64,000 bases of DNA from Candidatus Aalborgicola defluviihabitans (GCA_016705575.1 JADIXX010000003.1:806001-870000); one strand, 5' to 3'. Shown: positions 52,551 through 62,541, numbered from the stretch's first letter. Translations and numbers: made by a program. The notes: generated from the sequence alone by a model not told the origin.

Positions 52551-53168
52551 CATTGTCAGATCCCGGAAAGATGTGCTGCTACGCCAAGCCATCCAGCGTA
52601 CACGGCATTCTGCTTACGGGCGAAATATAGCAGGTCTAGATAGAAATAGGGTCATTTCGTTGCATGGCCAATACGCCAATGCACAAAGAGCAGCCCTAGT
52701 TCGCGTTTACGTTCGGAAAGTCCCCGGGCCTGATGAGAAACGGGTTCACGAACCTTGATATCTACCAGTACCAAAGGCATGCTCACTCAGGGAAAATACA
52801 TTAATGAACAGCTCACTCTCAGTGACTGGGTGCGTAGAACCAACAGGCCTTGCGCCACAATTTCAAGTTCCCACACTTCCCTATCGGGGGGCGCGTTCAC
52901 CGCAGTCAGCATCAGGCGGGCAATGGGTGAAACGATCCATATGCCACCGGGTGAAGAGAAGTCCCAGCCCTTGCGTTGGTAAGGTATTGGCGCTGGCCAA
53001 CATTTGCCTTGGTTGCCAAAGGCTATGGGTCCAGGGGCGCCACTAGAGACGGAAATCCGGCTGCAATGCGGGTCAACTTTGACCTCGGCTTATCGAAATA
53101 GCACCGGCATGACGCCAGATTGGTGCATTACCGACACTTGTTCAGCGAAGTCATGCCTCACCGACTTG
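52551..53168. other. Long intergenic stretch between lrp-type gene and TPR/barrel operon
   Basis: 618 bases with only short ORFs on either strand, none resembling a family. It must contain the promoter of the leftward three-gene operon. No tRNA, hairpin terminator or repeat is evident by eye. Confidence 0.4.
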
Positions 53169-53690
53169 TCAGGTTTGCAGGTGTTGGACGCTTTCATTGT
53201 GGAGGGTGTTAACGACCGGCAATTGCGCACCAAACTTGCTGCGTTTGATGCTGAAAAAAGCCTTGGTGTTACGCACGTTGGCATCGCTGGAAAAGAGTCG
53301 TTGTGTCAATGCGTGGTAGGCGGGCATATGGGGCGTATGGATGATGAGTACGAAATCGGGGCCTGGTGAAACACGGTAGCACTGCTGCACAAAAGGGTCA
53401 GTGGCCACGCGATTTTCAAAATGCTCCAGACCCTGCACATCCTGGCGATCCAGCGTCACCTCGACGATTACGGTCAGGCCAAAACCAACAATGCTCGCCA
53501 GCTTCTCCGGGTTGAGGATGGCGATACGACGTTCGATCAATCCTGCGTCAAGCATGCGTTTGATACGGCGCAGGCATGTAGGAGCAGAGACCTGCACCCG
53601 TGCGGCAAGAGCCTGGTTGCTCAGACTGGCATCGTTCTGCAACAGGTCGAGCAACTGGAGATCAACTGCATCAATAGAAATACCATTCAT
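53169..53690 (-). CDS. Lrp/AsnC-family transcriptional regulator
   Basis: 173 aa from ATG 53690 (alternative ATG 53720). Winged HTH at the N-terminus (LQLLDLLQNDASLSNQALAA, SAPTCLRRIKRMLDAGLI) and RAM/AsnC ligand-binding domain (GFGLTVIVEVTLDRQD, YRVSPGPDFVLIIHTPHMPA). Transcribed away from glmS across an AT-rich 140-base gap. Target genes unknown; autoregulation is usual in the family. Confidence 0.92.
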   Translation of the reverse strand: MNGISIDAVDLQLLDLLQNDASLSNQALAARVQVSAPTCLRRIKRMLDAGLIERRIAILNPEKLASIVGFGLTVIVEVTLDRQDVQGLEHFENRVATDPFVQQCYRVSPGPDFVLIIHTPHMPAYHALTQRLFSSDANVRNTKAFFSIKRSKFGAQLPVVNTLHNESVQHLQT

Positions 53691-53720
53691 AAAATTTAAA
53701 TTTATGTAATTTAATTTCAT

Positions 53721-53830
53721 TCTGTGATGAACATGAAATTTTCAATCAAATTTAAGCAACATTATTATAAACAATTTCTTTTTAATGTCTCTACCATTAG
53801 GCATCATTCGTTTTAAATGGGCGTGCAAAT
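53721..53830. promoter_or_regulatory. AT-rich divergent promoter region lrp-type gene / glmS
   Basis: Strikingly AT-rich compared with flanks, with TATTATAAAC around 53763-53772 and several AAATTT steps. Lrp-family proteins prefer such sequence, so this is the natural place for the regulator to bind. No consensus -35/-10 pair can be assigned firmly. Confidence 0.4.
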
Positions 53831-55747
53831 ATGTGTGGCATCGTCGGAGCGGTATCTACCCGCAATATTGTTCCTGTTCTGGTTCAGGGATTGGAAAGGC
53901 TGGAGTACCGCGGGTATGACTCTTGCGGTGTGGCGGTGTATGCCATGGGTACGGACTTGGCACATTCGGGATTGCGCCGCGCGCGCAGCACGTCTCGCGT
54001 GGCAGAGCTGGCAGAGCAAGTGGCACCTGATTCTGTGTCTGGCGGTTTGCAGGGGTGTTTGGGCATTGCGCACACACGTTGGGCGACGCATGGCGCGCCC
54101 TCTGTTAGTAATGCCCATCCGCACTTCAGCCACGGCAGGGGTTCAGATGCACACCAAAGGCCGGGCCGCATTGCCTTGGTGCACAACGGCATCATTGAAA
54201 ACCATGACGAACTGCGTGCTGAACTCCAAACCAAGGGCTATGTATTTGTCAGTCAGACAGATACCGAGGTAATTGCCCATTTGGTTGACAGCTTGTACGC
54301 TGACGATTTGCTGGAAGCGGTGCAGGCGGCTGTCGACCAGTTGCACGGGGCGTTCGCGATTGCCGTTTTTTGCAAGGACGAGCCACAGCGCCTAGTGGGG
54401 GCAAGGGCGGGGTCTCCCCTGATTCTAGGGGTGGGAAAGGACGGTCAGGAGCATTTTTTAGCTAGCGATGCCATGGCTCTGGCCGGTGTGACAGATCAAA
54501 TTGTCTACCTTGAAGAGGGCGACATGGTGGACGTGCAATTGGGGAAGTATTGGCTTCTGGACAAAGCACGCAAGTCGGTGTCCCCCGCGCAGCGCCCAGT
54601 CAAAACGGTGTTGGCGCATAGTGGTGCGGCCGAGCTGGGGCCATATCGCCACTACATGCAGAAAGAAATATTTGAGCAGCCACGCGCCATTGCCGACACG
54701 CTGGAGGGCCTGGAAGGGATCGTGCCCGAGTTGTTTGATCTACAGATGAACCACGCGCCCGGCGCTAATGCCGCCCGTGTATTTGCAGAAATCGATTCGG
54801 TGTTGATCCTAGCCTGTGGCACCAGCTACTACAGTGGTTGCACTGCCAAGTACTGGCTGGAGAGTATTGCCAAGATCCCCACGCAAGTGGAGGTAGCCAG
54901 TGAGTACCGCTATCGTGATTCGGTCCCCAATCCAAAAACTCTGGTGGTCACCATCACCCAGTCTGGCGAAACCGCCGACACTTTGGCAGCCCTGCGTCAT
55001 GCCCAGTCCCTGGGAATGCGTCACACTCTGACCATTTGCAACGTGGCCACCAGTGCCATGGTGCGGGAATGCAGCCTGGCTTACGTCACCCGCGCCGGCG
55101 TGGAGATTGGTGTGGCATCCACCAAGGCGTTCACCACGCAATTGGCAGGACTCTTTTTGATGACACTGGCGTTGGCACAGGCCAAAGGTCGATTGCCAGA
55201 GGATGCAGAGCAACGCCACCTCAAGGCCATGCGCCATCTGCCGGCGGCATTGCAGGCCGTGCTGGCACTGGAGCCACTGATCATCAGTTGGGCGGAGGAT
55301 TTTGCCCGCAAAGAGAATGCCCTGTTTTTGGGACGTGGTTTGCATTACCCCATTGCCATGGAGGGGGCGCTCAAGCTCAAGGAAATTACGTACATCCATG
55401 CTGAGGCGTACCCCGCAGGCGAACTCAAGCATGGCCCTTTAGCCCTGGTGACCAGCGAAATGCCTGTGGTAATCGTTGCCCCCAACGACACCTTGCTTGA
55501 AAAACTCAAGAGCAATATGCACGAGGTTCGAGCGCGGGGCGGCGTACTGTATGTTTTGGCAGACGCCGATAGTCGCATTGAAAGCGGTGACGGCATCCAT
55601 GTGATCCGCATGCCGGAGCACTACGGTGAGTTGTCGCCACTGCTCCACGTGGTTCCTCTTCAATTACTGGCGTATCACACGGCCTGCGCCCGCGGTACCG
55701 ATGTCGACAAGCCACGCAATTTGGCCAAGTCGGTGACAGTAGAGTAA
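53831..55747 (+). CDS. glmS: Glutamine-fructose-6-phosphate aminotransferase (isomerising)
   Basis: 638 aa. Class-II amidotransferase with nucleophile Cys2 (MCGIVGAV), RWATHG, then two SIS domains with SGETADTLAALRHA and CGTSYYSG; C-terminal LARGTDVDKPRNLAKSVTVE equivalent is present (CARGTDVDKPRNLAKSV). First committed step of UDP-GlcNAc synthesis. No GlmS ribozyme is expected in this phylum. No small-RNA target can be judged by eye. Confidence 0.96.
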   Translation: MCGIVGAVSTRNIVPVLVQGLERLEYRGYDSCGVAVYAMGTDLAHSGLRRARSTSRVAELAEQVAPDSVSGGLQGCLGIAHTRWATHGAPSVSNAHPHFSHGRGSDAHQRPGRIALVHNGIIENHDELRAELQTKGYVFVSQTDTEVIAHLVDSLYADDLLEAVQAAVDQLHGAFAIAVFCKDEPQRLVGARAGSPLILGVGKDGQEHFLASDAMALAGVTDQIVYLEEGDMVDVQLGKYWLLDKARKSVSPAQRPVKTVLAHSGAAELGPYRHYMQKEIFEQPRAIADTLEGLEGIVPELFDLQMNHAPGANAARVFAEIDSVLILACGTSYYSGCTAKYWLESIAKIPTQVEVASEYRYRDSVPNPKTLVVTITQSGETADTLAALRHAQSLGMRHTLTICNVATSAMVRECSLAYVTRAGVEIGVASTKAFTTQLAGLFLMTLALAQAKGRLPEDAEQRHLKAMRHLPAALQAVLALEPLIISWAEDFARKENALFLGRGLHYPIAMEGALKLKEITYIHAEAYPAGELKHGPLALVTSEMPVVIVAPNDTLLEKLKSNMHEVRARGGVLYVLADADSRIESGDGIHVIRMPEHYGELSPLLHVVPLQLLAYHTACARGTDVDKPRNLAKSVTVE

Positions 55748-55762
55748 TTTGGAGTGACTTAA

Positions 55763-56257
55763 CTACTTACAGACCCATTCCATCGGCGGAACCCAATGAC
55801 AGTTGGACATCAGCCCAGATGGGCGGCTCGTTTCTGAAGTCTTTTTCACTATGGGGGGCGCCGGTTGTGGAGGTGTATTGACAATCGACGTTGTCGTTAG
55901 TTCTCGCAGAATCCCGCCGCCAGCCACGCTGCCATCGATCTTGCCCTGCCCATGGATTCGGGCAAAGCAAGCCGACTTGTCTTCGCCTTTGTGAACTTCA
56001 CAGCGCAACAAGGCATTCTTCTCATAGTCCGATGTCTTCCAAGACTCACTCATCCGGCCGCGCCTGACCTCGGCCAAGGCGTTCCTTGCCTCTTTCATAC
56101 AGTTGCGGCTATTGGCGACCGGATTGGTTGTTGCGCAGTTAGCCACGTCCTGCTTGTACCGCGCCTGCGCCGTCCTCAGGTCAATGGAGGTCTGGGCAAA
56201 AGCGTGAACAGCCAGTAGGCTGCCAAGAAATACGTACAGTCTTAATGAATAGATCAT
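55763..56257 (-). CDS. Exported Cys-containing protein, unknown function
   Basis: 164 aa from ATG 56257. Signal peptide (LYVFLGSLLAVHAFAQ). The mature part has DLRTAQARYKQDVANCATTN, RNCMKEARNALAE, LLRCEVHKGEDKSACFARIHG with four cysteines spaced as in small periplasmic disulfide proteins, a Pro/Thr-rich stretch, and the end CHWVPPMEWVCK. Similar short proteins are annotated only as hypothetical in Burkholderiales. Convergent with glmS (15 bases apart). Confidence 0.7.
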   Translation of the reverse strand: MIYSLRLYVFLGSLLAVHAFAQTSIDLRTAQARYKQDVANCATTNPVANSRNCMKEARNALAEVRRGRMSESWKTSDYEKNALLRCEVHKGEDKSACFARIHGQGKIDGSVAGGGILRELTTTSIVNTPPQPAPPIVKKTSETSRPSGLMSNCHWVPPMEWVCK

Positions 56258-56428
56258 ATTGTTCGCGGTCAGGTGTTTGCTGGAAAAGTTTTCATAATGT
56301 GCAGATTCACAGAGTCCTGAATGTACAGCGGCTAAGGATCCATTGCAATATTGCGATTGACTCACTTGATGGGCTGGTCTTAGAGTCACCAATATTGATT
56401 TTCGGGTTCTTGTAATCTTCATCACAAA

Positions 56429-56677
56429 TCAGTACGACCCCATACTGCCGCTGGTGTTGACGAAGCGTTGCACCAATGCAGCCGGAAACTGGTTGGTCGT
56501 ACCAGTGGAGTCGAGAGCGATGATCTGACTGATCGCCCCTCGGTAATACTGCAGGTATTGCTCAGCGGTGATCCTGAGTTGGAAATCAAACTGCGTTATG
56601 AGACATCGTTGAATGCTTCGCAGGATGTCGACTTGATCAGGAGATGCCGAAAATCTTACGCAGCAAAACAGTCGCAC
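56429..56677 (-). pseudogene. DUF2835-like gene, possibly frameshifted
   Basis: The core FDFQLRITAEQYLQYYRGAI and FPAALVQRFVNTSG matches the DUF2835 pattern (about 68 aa in relatives). The N-terminal ~30 residues are not family-like, and a short ATG-led frame (SHNAV) joins just before FDFQL in another phase. At the other end TGA comes right after SGSMGSY, while one base of shift gives ICDEDYKNPKI, which looks like the missing C-terminus. Two indels or sequencing errors are suspected; otherwise a diverged gene. Confidence 0.5.
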
Positions 56678-56763
56678 AGATAACCGGGAATAATGATCGA
56701 CTACGTCCCTCTACGTCCTACACATTGTTGCTGGTAGGGTGAATTGGTCTGTACGGAGTGTGT

Positions 56764-57018
56764 TTATGACTTCAATTGCGTGGAATACAAGTCTGCACCG
56801 TTGATTTCCTGCTCCTCAGGTGTTGTGGTGGCAGGCACCCGAAATCCTTCGCTTGCCCAAGCACCAAAATCCATATTTTTACAACGATCGCTGCAAAAAG
56901 GTCTGGCCGGATTGGACGTGGCATACACACTGTCACCCCCGCAATTAGGGCAGCGCACAACCCTGCTTGCGGTCTGTGAAGTAGAGGGAGAAGCATTGTT
57001 GTGATCAACAGAGCCCAT
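56764..57018 (-). CDS. yacG: DNA gyrase inhibitor YacG
   Basis: 84 aa from ATG 57018 (ATG 57024 is two codons earlier). Zinc-binding CPNCG and FCSDRCKNMDFGAWASEGF motif, diagnostic for YacG, which binds GyrB. Located after zapD, as in many Betaproteobacteria. Confidence 0.93.
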   Translation of the reverse strand: MGSVDHNNASPSTSQTASRVVRCPNCGGDSVYATSNPARPFCSDRCKNMDFGAWASEGFRVPATTTPEEQEINGADLYSTQLKS

Positions 57019-57036
57019 AGCCAACTCTCTTCGAAC

Positions 57037-57792
57037 TTAGGAGCACAATGTCAACTCAAAGGCGCCATCGTCGCTCACGGTATGCAACCGGTCATCTTCG
57101 GCATGGTGCATGAGGCGAATGGAAACCATCAGGCGATTACCACTGATTTCCGGGATGATGTTCAGATTTTCGTTCAGAGAGAGACGCAGTAACTGAAATG
57201 TACGGCCCTGTGGCAGGTTTTGCTGAAACTGCCCGCCAACCGCAATCACTTTCTGCGGTGAACCCGAATCACGCAGCAACTTGAGTAACAGGTGGATCGA
57301 TTCTGCCAGCGGTGCCAGTGTTGAGGCCCAACGATGCAGATCAGTTTGTCGCTCGGCCGTAGAGCGATGTTGCCAGGAAAAATATGCAGGCAAGTCGAAT
57401 TCGCAAGTTCCACCAGGAATTCCGACTCGGCTGCGTATGCTCATCAACCAGTCGTTTTCGGTCAGTGCTTGCCCTGCTTTGCCTGGCTGGGCATTGAGTG
57501 CGCTAAAACATTTTTCCAACTTGTGGATGATGGAGTCAAGTACGCCTTCGGCGATGGCTGGGTTACCGCGATAGCCGTTCAGTACTTGTTTTTGCTTGTC
57601 CAAGTCCTTCAGTACGTCGGACTTTAGGTCTGCACGGGCACCGACGTCCATGACTTCGAACATGGTCGCAATCGCAAAATGGTGGTCTAAGGGTGCGTCT
57701 CTAGACATCAGTTCAGATAGACGCAGAAAAAGATGTTCCAACCGCAAATAAGTGCGAATTCGCTCGTTGAAGGGGTATTCGTATAGGATCAC
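57037..57792 (-). CDS. zapD: Cell division protein ZapD
   Basis: 251 aa from GTG 57792, chosen because the family begins M-ILYEYPFNERIRTYLRLEHL and no ATG gives that start. An ATG 60 bases earlier lies in non-family sequence. ZapD (DUF1342) crosslinks FtsZ filaments. Conserved blocks: RDAPLDHHFAIATMFEVMDV, DWLMSIRSRVGIPGG, CEFDLPAYFSWQ. Between coaE (22-base gap) and yacG. Confidence 0.93.
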   Translation of the reverse strand: MILYEYPFNERIRTYLRLEHLFLRLSELMSRDAPLDHHFAIATMFEVMDVGARADLKSDVLKDLDKQKQVLNGYRGNPAIAEGVLDSIIHKLEKCFSALNAQPGKAGQALTENDWLMSIRSRVGIPGGTCEFDLPAYFSWQHRSTAERQTDLHRWASTLAPLAESIHLLLKLLRDSGSPQKVIAVGGQFQQNLPQGRTFQLLRLSLNENLNIIPEISGNRLMVSIRLMHHAEDDRLHTVSDDGAFELTLCS

Positions 57793-57814
57793 GCTGATTT
57801 TTCCGCTGGGCGAA

Positions 57815-58417
57815 TCATAGCCGGAAGTGATGACTAATTTCACGCACTTCATGCGCAAGTTGGTCGAGGTTGATGTCGTCATTGAACACTACACAGTCGG
57901 CAGCTGCCAATCGGTGTAGGCGGGGTGCCTGGCTGGCCATGATCTGTTCCACGGATGTGGGGCTAAGACCATTGCGCTTCACAACGCGTGCGATTTGTGT
58001 CATTTCGCTGCAATCGATGACAATAATCTGGTGCAGTGATGAGCGCCAGTAGGGAGACTCCACCAACAGTGGAATGTCAAATACGATGCAACGTACGCCT
58101 GACTGGTCGGCTGCACTGGCTTGCGTGGCAATGGCTTGTTCTACCAGGGGGTGAACAATGGCCTCCAACTGTTTTTTGGCATCGGGATTAGAAAAGATCA
58201 AGGTACGCATTTGGTCCCTGTTCAGCGCGCCATCTTCGGTAAGGATATTGGCGCCAAAGCAGTTCCGAATGGCCTTGATCGCCGATCCACTTGGCCCAGT
58301 GGCCGCGCGAGAAATTGCGTCCGCATCAATGACGCTCGCTCCATAGCCTGACAGCATGGCCGCTACGGTGCTTTTGCCACTGCCAATGCCCCCGGTCAAT
58401 CCCAAACGATGAGCCAT
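57815..58417 (-). CDS. coaE: Dephospho-CoA kinase
   Basis: 200 aa. P-loop GLTGGIGSGKST at 7-17, VIDADAISRAATGP with the catalytic Asp, HPLVEQAI, and FDIPLLVESPYW. Last step of CoA synthesis. Twelve bases after pilD. Confidence 0.95.
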   Translation of the reverse strand: MAHRLGLTGGIGSGKSTVAAMLSGYGASVIDADAISRAATGPSGSAIKAIRNCFGANILTEDGALNRDQMRTLIFSNPDAKKQLEAIVHPLVEQAIATQASAADQSGVRCIVFDIPLLVESPYWRSSLHQIIVIDCSEMTQIARVVKRNGLSPTSVEQIMASQAPRLHRLAAADCVVFNDDINLDQLAHEVREISHHFRL

Positions 58418-58428
58418 TTTTCTCGGTT

Positions 58429-59277
58429 CTACAGCCCTACCAACTGAAGCAAGGCATTGGGGCCTAAAAATAGCGCAGTGAATCCGGCACCAGCTAGAAA
58501 AGGTCCAAATGGAACATAACCGCCTTCGCGCAAGCCGGAGCTGAATTTCATGGCTATTCCGACGATTGCGCCAATCACCGAGGCCAACAGAATAATGGGT
58601 ATTAGTGCTTGCCAGCCAAACCAGGCGCCAAGTGCCGCAAACAATTTGAAGTCACCAAAGCCCATGCCCTCCTTACCGGTTACTAACTTGAAGGCCCAGT
58701 AGATTGACCACAGCGATAGGTAGCCTGCCACCGCGCCCCACAGCGATGCGTTCAGACTTACCGGAATCCACTGCATGGCTGCGCAAATGAGCCCCAACCA
58801 AAGCAAGGGCAGCGTTAAATCGTCGGGCAGCAGCGTTGTGTCCCAGTCGATGAGTGCCAGAGACAGCAAGGCCCCACAAAAGACCATCCATGTCGCTCCT
58901 GTTATGGATGCACCCCAGTGCCAAGCGCAAAAGAAGAACAGCGTAGCGGTCACAATCTCCACTAGGGGGTAGCGCAGACTGATGGGTGCTTTGCACTCGG
59001 AGCAGCGTCCCTGCAAAAACAGGTAGCTGATGACGGGCACGTTTTCATACCAACGAATCGCGTGTCCACAATGCGGGCAGCGGGAACGCGGTAACACCAA
59101 GTTGAAAGTCTCTGATGGCTCGGTAGTCTTGCCCGAGAGTTCCGCACATTCATTGGCCCACTGTTGCTCCAGCATCTTGGGCAGGCGATAAACCACCACA
59201 TTGAGAAAACTGCCAATAAGCAATCCCAGAATGGAAGCCAAAAATGCTTCCAACCAGCGCAACTCCATGGGCATCAA
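58429..59277 (-). CDS. pilD: Prepilin peptidase / N-methyltransferase PilD
   Basis: 282-aa polytopic aspartyl protease that cleaves and methylates type IV prepilins. GSFLNVVVYRLP near the start, zinc motifs CPHCGHAIRWYENVPVISY and CSECKAPISLRYPLVE, aspartates in IDWDTTLLPDD and GFGDFKLFAALGAW. The start overlaps the pilC stop as ATGA. Confidence 0.95.
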   Translation of the reverse strand: MMPMELRWLEAFLASILGLLIGSFLNVVVYRLPKMLEQQWANECAELSGKTTEPSETFNLVLPRSRCPHCGHAIRWYENVPVISYLFLQGRCSECKAPISLRYPLVEIVTATLFFFCAWHWGASITGATWMVFCGALLSLALIDWDTTLLPDDLTLPLLWLGLICAAMQWIPVSLNASLWGAVAGYLSLWSIYWAFKLVTGKEGMGFGDFKLFAALGAWFGWQALIPIILLASVIGAIVGIAMKFSSGLREGGYVPFGPFLAGAGFTALFLGPNALLQLVGL

Positions 59278-60491
59278 ACGACTTGACCCAGCTTGAAGAT
59301 AGGCAGGTACATGGCGACCACAATGCCTCCGATGACTGTACCCAGAATCACGATGATGATTGGCTCCATCAAGCTGGAAATTCCGGCTACCATATCGTCC
59401 ACTTCGGCCTCGAAAAAGTCGGCCGCTTTTCCCAGCATGTGGTCAATAGACCCAGACTCTTCGCCAATGGCGCACATTTGCAAGACCATGGATGGAAACA
59501 GATTTACATTGGTCATGGCTGCGGTCAATGCCGTGCCGGTCGAAACTTCTTGTTGAATTTTGACCGTGGCGACGGTGAATACATCATTGCCCGCAGCGCC
59601 TCCGACCGAATCCAGTGCTTCTACCAAAGGTACACCTGCAGCAAACATGGTGGACAGTGTTCGGGTCCAGCGTGCGATGCAGGATTTTTCCACTAAAGTT
59701 CCAAAAATCGGCAGCTTGAGCATGATTCTGTCCATCACCGCCTGCATCTTTTTGTTGCGCTGCCATGCCTGCATGAAGAAGTAGAACCCTCCACCCAGAA
59801 CTCCAAAAATCAAATACCAATATTGGACGAAAAACTCACTCATGGCGATCACTATCAGTGTTGGCATGGGTAGTTCACCACCAAATGAAGAAAATACCTC
59901 TTTGAAGGAGGGGATCACAAAGATCATGATGACCGCAACCACTACGAAAGCGACCACCAATACCGAGATGGGGTACATCAGAGCAGATTTAATCTTCGAT
60001 TTGATGGCTTCCGTTTTCTCCATATAAACGGCCAAGCGGTCCAACAATTGGTCCAGAATACCGGCGGACTCGCCAGCCTCGACCAGATTGCAATACAGGT
60101 TGTCAAAGTACAAGGGAAATTTGCGGAACGCGACACTCAGGGATGTGCCTGTTTCAACGTCTGTACGAATGTCGTTCAGGAGCTTGGTGACGCGTGGGTT
60201 AGGGTTGCCGCGGCCCACGATGTCAAAAGCCTGCAGCAACGGTACGCCGGCCTTCATCATTGTAGCCAGTTGACGCGTAAAAATGGCCAGCTCTTTGGGT
60301 TTGATCGATGAGCCAGAGCTGATTCGCCGCTTTTTGATCTTTGTCGGGATAACACCTTGTCGACGCAGAGATGCCTTGACCTGGTTTTCACCAACAGCGC
60401 GTATTTCTCCGCGCACCTGTTTACCATTGCGGTCCTTGCCTTCCCATTCAAAAACAGCATCTTTGCTGTCAGCAGATTTGGCAGTTGCCAT
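59274..60491 (-). CDS. pilC: Type IV pilus inner-membrane platform protein PilC
   Basis: 405 aa with two T2SSF domains (AIFTRQLATMMKAGVPLLQA near 70 and WTRTLSTMFAAGVPLVEALD near 270), each followed by transmembrane helices. Works with PilB to polymerise pilin. 21 bases after pilB. Confidence 0.95.
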   Translation of the reverse strand: MATAKSADSKDAVFEWEGKDRNGKQVRGEIRAVGENQVKASLRRQGVIPTKIKKRRISSGSSIKPKELAIFTRQLATMMKAGVPLLQAFDIVGRGNPNPRVTKLLNDIRTDVETGTSLSVAFRKFPLYFDNLYCNLVEAGESAGILDQLLDRLAVYMEKTEAIKSKIKSALMYPISVLVVAFVVVAVIMIFVIPSFKEVFSSFGGELPMPTLIVIAMSEFFVQYWYLIFGVLGGGFYFFMQAWQRNKKMQAVMDRIMLKLPIFGTLVEKSCIARWTRTLSTMFAAGVPLVEALDSVGGAAGNDVFTVATVKIQQEVSTGTALTAAMTNVNLFPSMVLQMCAIGEESGSIDHMLGKAADFFEAEVDDMVAGISSLMEPIIIVILGTVIGGIVVAMYLPIFKLGQVV

Positions 60492-60512
60492 TCGAATCCT
60501 CCGGAGTTCTTG

Positions 60513-62246
60513 TTATTCGTTGGTAACGGCCAGTACTTCTTCGAGCGAAGTCAAGCCTTGTTTGACCTTGTTCAGGCCTGATTGACGCAAGGATCTGACG
60601 CCTTCCTTTTCAGCTTGTTCAGCGATGTCGAGGGCGCTGCCATCACGCAAAATGATGCGCTGCAGTTCCTCCGTGATGGGCATCACTTGGTAGATGCCCA
60701 CTCGCCCCTTATAGCCGTTGTTGCATAGGTTGCATCCCACTGCTTTGTAAGGTTTCCAGCCCCCTTCAAGTTCAGACTCCTTAAAGCCAGCGCTGAGCAA
60801 CGTTGCGCGGGGCAATTCAACCTGTGTTTTGCAATTCAAGCACAAGCGTCGGGCCAACCGTTGCGCAGTGATTAAAATCACGCTGGACGCAATGTTGAAA
60901 GCCGCAATGCCCATATTGCGCATGCGAGTCAGTGTTGCCGGGGCGTCGTTGGTGTGCAAGGTGGACAGCACCAAATGCCCGGTTTGGGCCGCTTTGATGG
61001 AAATATCGGCTGTTTCCAGGTCACGAATTTCACCTACCATGATGATGTCGGGATCCTGACGCAAGAACGACTTTAACGCTGCGGCAAAAGTCAGCCCTGC
61101 CTTTTCATTGACGTTTACCTGATTGACCCCAGGCAAGTTGATTTCCGAAGGATCTTCTGCTGTGGCAATATTCACTCCCGGCTGATTGAGCATATTCAGG
61201 CAGGTATAGAGCGAAACCGTCTTGCCGGAACCGGTAGGACCGGTTACCAAAATCATACCGTAAGGACGAGCAATGGCTTTGAGCAGGCGTTCCTTTTCTT
61301 CAGGCTCGTAGCCGAGTGCATCAATACCCAGTTTGGCACTGCTGGGATCCAAAATCCGAATTACTATTTTTTCCCCGAACAACGTGGGTAGGGTGCTGAC
61401 ACGGAAGTCGATAACACGGTCAGGCCCGACCTTGAGCTTCATGCGCCCGTCCTGTGGAACCCGCTTTTCCGATATGTCCATGCGCGAGATCACCTTGATC
61501 CGCGAAGCCAGTTTGTCTTTGATTGCAATCGGGGGAGAGGCAATTTCGCGCAACTCGCCATCAATGCGAAACCTGACCCGGTAGGTGTGTTCGTAAGGTT
61601 CAAAATGCAGGTCAGAAGCGCGCATGCTGAAGGCGTCCATCAGCATTTTGTGGAGAAAACGCACGACGGGTGCATCCTCAACCTCGGAGGTATTGGTTTT
61701 GTCGTTGTCGATAATCGCTTCGGCTGCTGCCTCGTCGAATTCGAAATCACCACCAATGATGTCCTCCATGGCCTCGGTGGCTGTAGTGGCGTTGGCGTCA
61801 ACCAGCTTGGACAATTTGTCATATTCGGCAATGACCCAGTCGACCCCCATTTGGGTCGAGAACTTGATTTTTTCAGCAGCAGCCTGATCGGACGGATCTG
61901 CCGTGGCTACGATCAATCGGTTGCTGCGTTTGCTCAGAACGACAACCCGGTAGTCCACGCAAATTTTGTTGTCCAGCAATCCTTTCGGCAGGCGGCTGGT
62001 GTCGATGGCATCCAGGTCAAGCAGAGGAGCTGCAAATGCGGTGGTGAGTGTGTGTGCCAAATCGGCGGCGGAAACTGCGCCAGAGCCCACCAGTTCCGCA
62101 ATGAAGCTGCTTTTACTGGAAAGAGCCTTCCTGTAAATATCCTCAGCAGACTTTTGCCCCAATTTACCCGCAGTAATCAAGGCTCGACCAAGCCCAGGCA
62201 GGGCAATGGAAGAAGTCTCGCGTTGAATGGGTTCGACAGTAGCCAT
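60513..62246 (-). CDS. pilB: Type IV pilus assembly ATPase PilB
   Basis: 577-aa GspE-superfamily motor. Walker A TGPTGSGKTVSLY near 337, Asp box EDPSEINLPGVNQV, Walker B PDIIMVGEIRDLETADI, His box GHLVLSTLHTND, and tetracysteine zinc motif CLNCKTQ with CNLCNNG at ~470-510. N-terminal MshEN-type domain. First gene of pilB-pilC-pilD-coaE-zapD-yacG. Confidence 0.96.
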   Translation of the reverse strand: MATVEPIQRETSSIALPGLGRALITAGKLGQKSAEDIYRKALSSKSSFIAELVGSGAVSAADLAHTLTTAFAAPLLDLDAIDTSRLPKGLLDNKICVDYRVVVLSKRSNRLIVATADPSDQAAAEKIKFSTQMGVDWVIAEYDKLSKLVDANATTATEAMEDIIGGDFEFDEAAAEAIIDNDKTNTSEVEDAPVVRFLHKMLMDAFSMRASDLHFEPYEHTYRVRFRIDGELREIASPPIAIKDKLASRIKVISRMDISEKRVPQDGRMKLKVGPDRVIDFRVSTLPTLFGEKIVIRILDPSSAKLGIDALGYEPEEKERLLKAIARPYGMILVTGPTGSGKTVSLYTCLNMLNQPGVNIATAEDPSEINLPGVNQVNVNEKAGLTFAAALKSFLRQDPDIIMVGEIRDLETADISIKAAQTGHLVLSTLHTNDAPATLTRMRNMGIAAFNIASSVILITAQRLARRLCLNCKTQVELPRATLLSAGFKESELEGGWKPYKAVGCNLCNNGYKGRVGIYQVMPITEELQRIILRDGSALDIAEQAEKEGVRSLRQSGLNKVKQGLTSLEEVLAVTNE

Positions 62247-62464
62247 AGACCAATATAGGTGAATGTTGTAAAAAAATACCTGTGCATCATCGCTGATTGC
62301 ACCGTCAAAGTAAATCGCCCAAGGTGATATTAACGCGCAGTCTTACTGTCGTGTGTGGCGTTCAGGGCTTTTTGCGACAGATATCACTATGAGTAACAAG
62401 CGGCAATAACTGTGGGAGGGAATGCCGCGATCGCATGTGGTGGTAACGGATTGCCAAGGAAATT

Positions 62465-62541
62465 TGGTCGGGGTGAGAGGATTCGAACCTCCGGCCTCTA
62501 CGTCCCGAACGTAGCGCTCTACCAGGCTAAGCTACACCCCG
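62465..62541 (-). tRNA. tRNA-Pro(CGG)
   Basis: 77 nt including an encoded CCA. Acceptor stem CGGGGTG/CACCCCG, anticodon stem CTACG/CGTAG enclosing TTCGGGA with anticodon CGG, T-loop GGTTCGAATCC. All four arms pair on the minus strand. Confidence 0.95.

Noticed and set aside
52755..53046. Short overlapping ORFs in the gap left of the lrp-type gene
   Set aside because: No family similarity, poor codon use and no ribosome site; left as non-coding.
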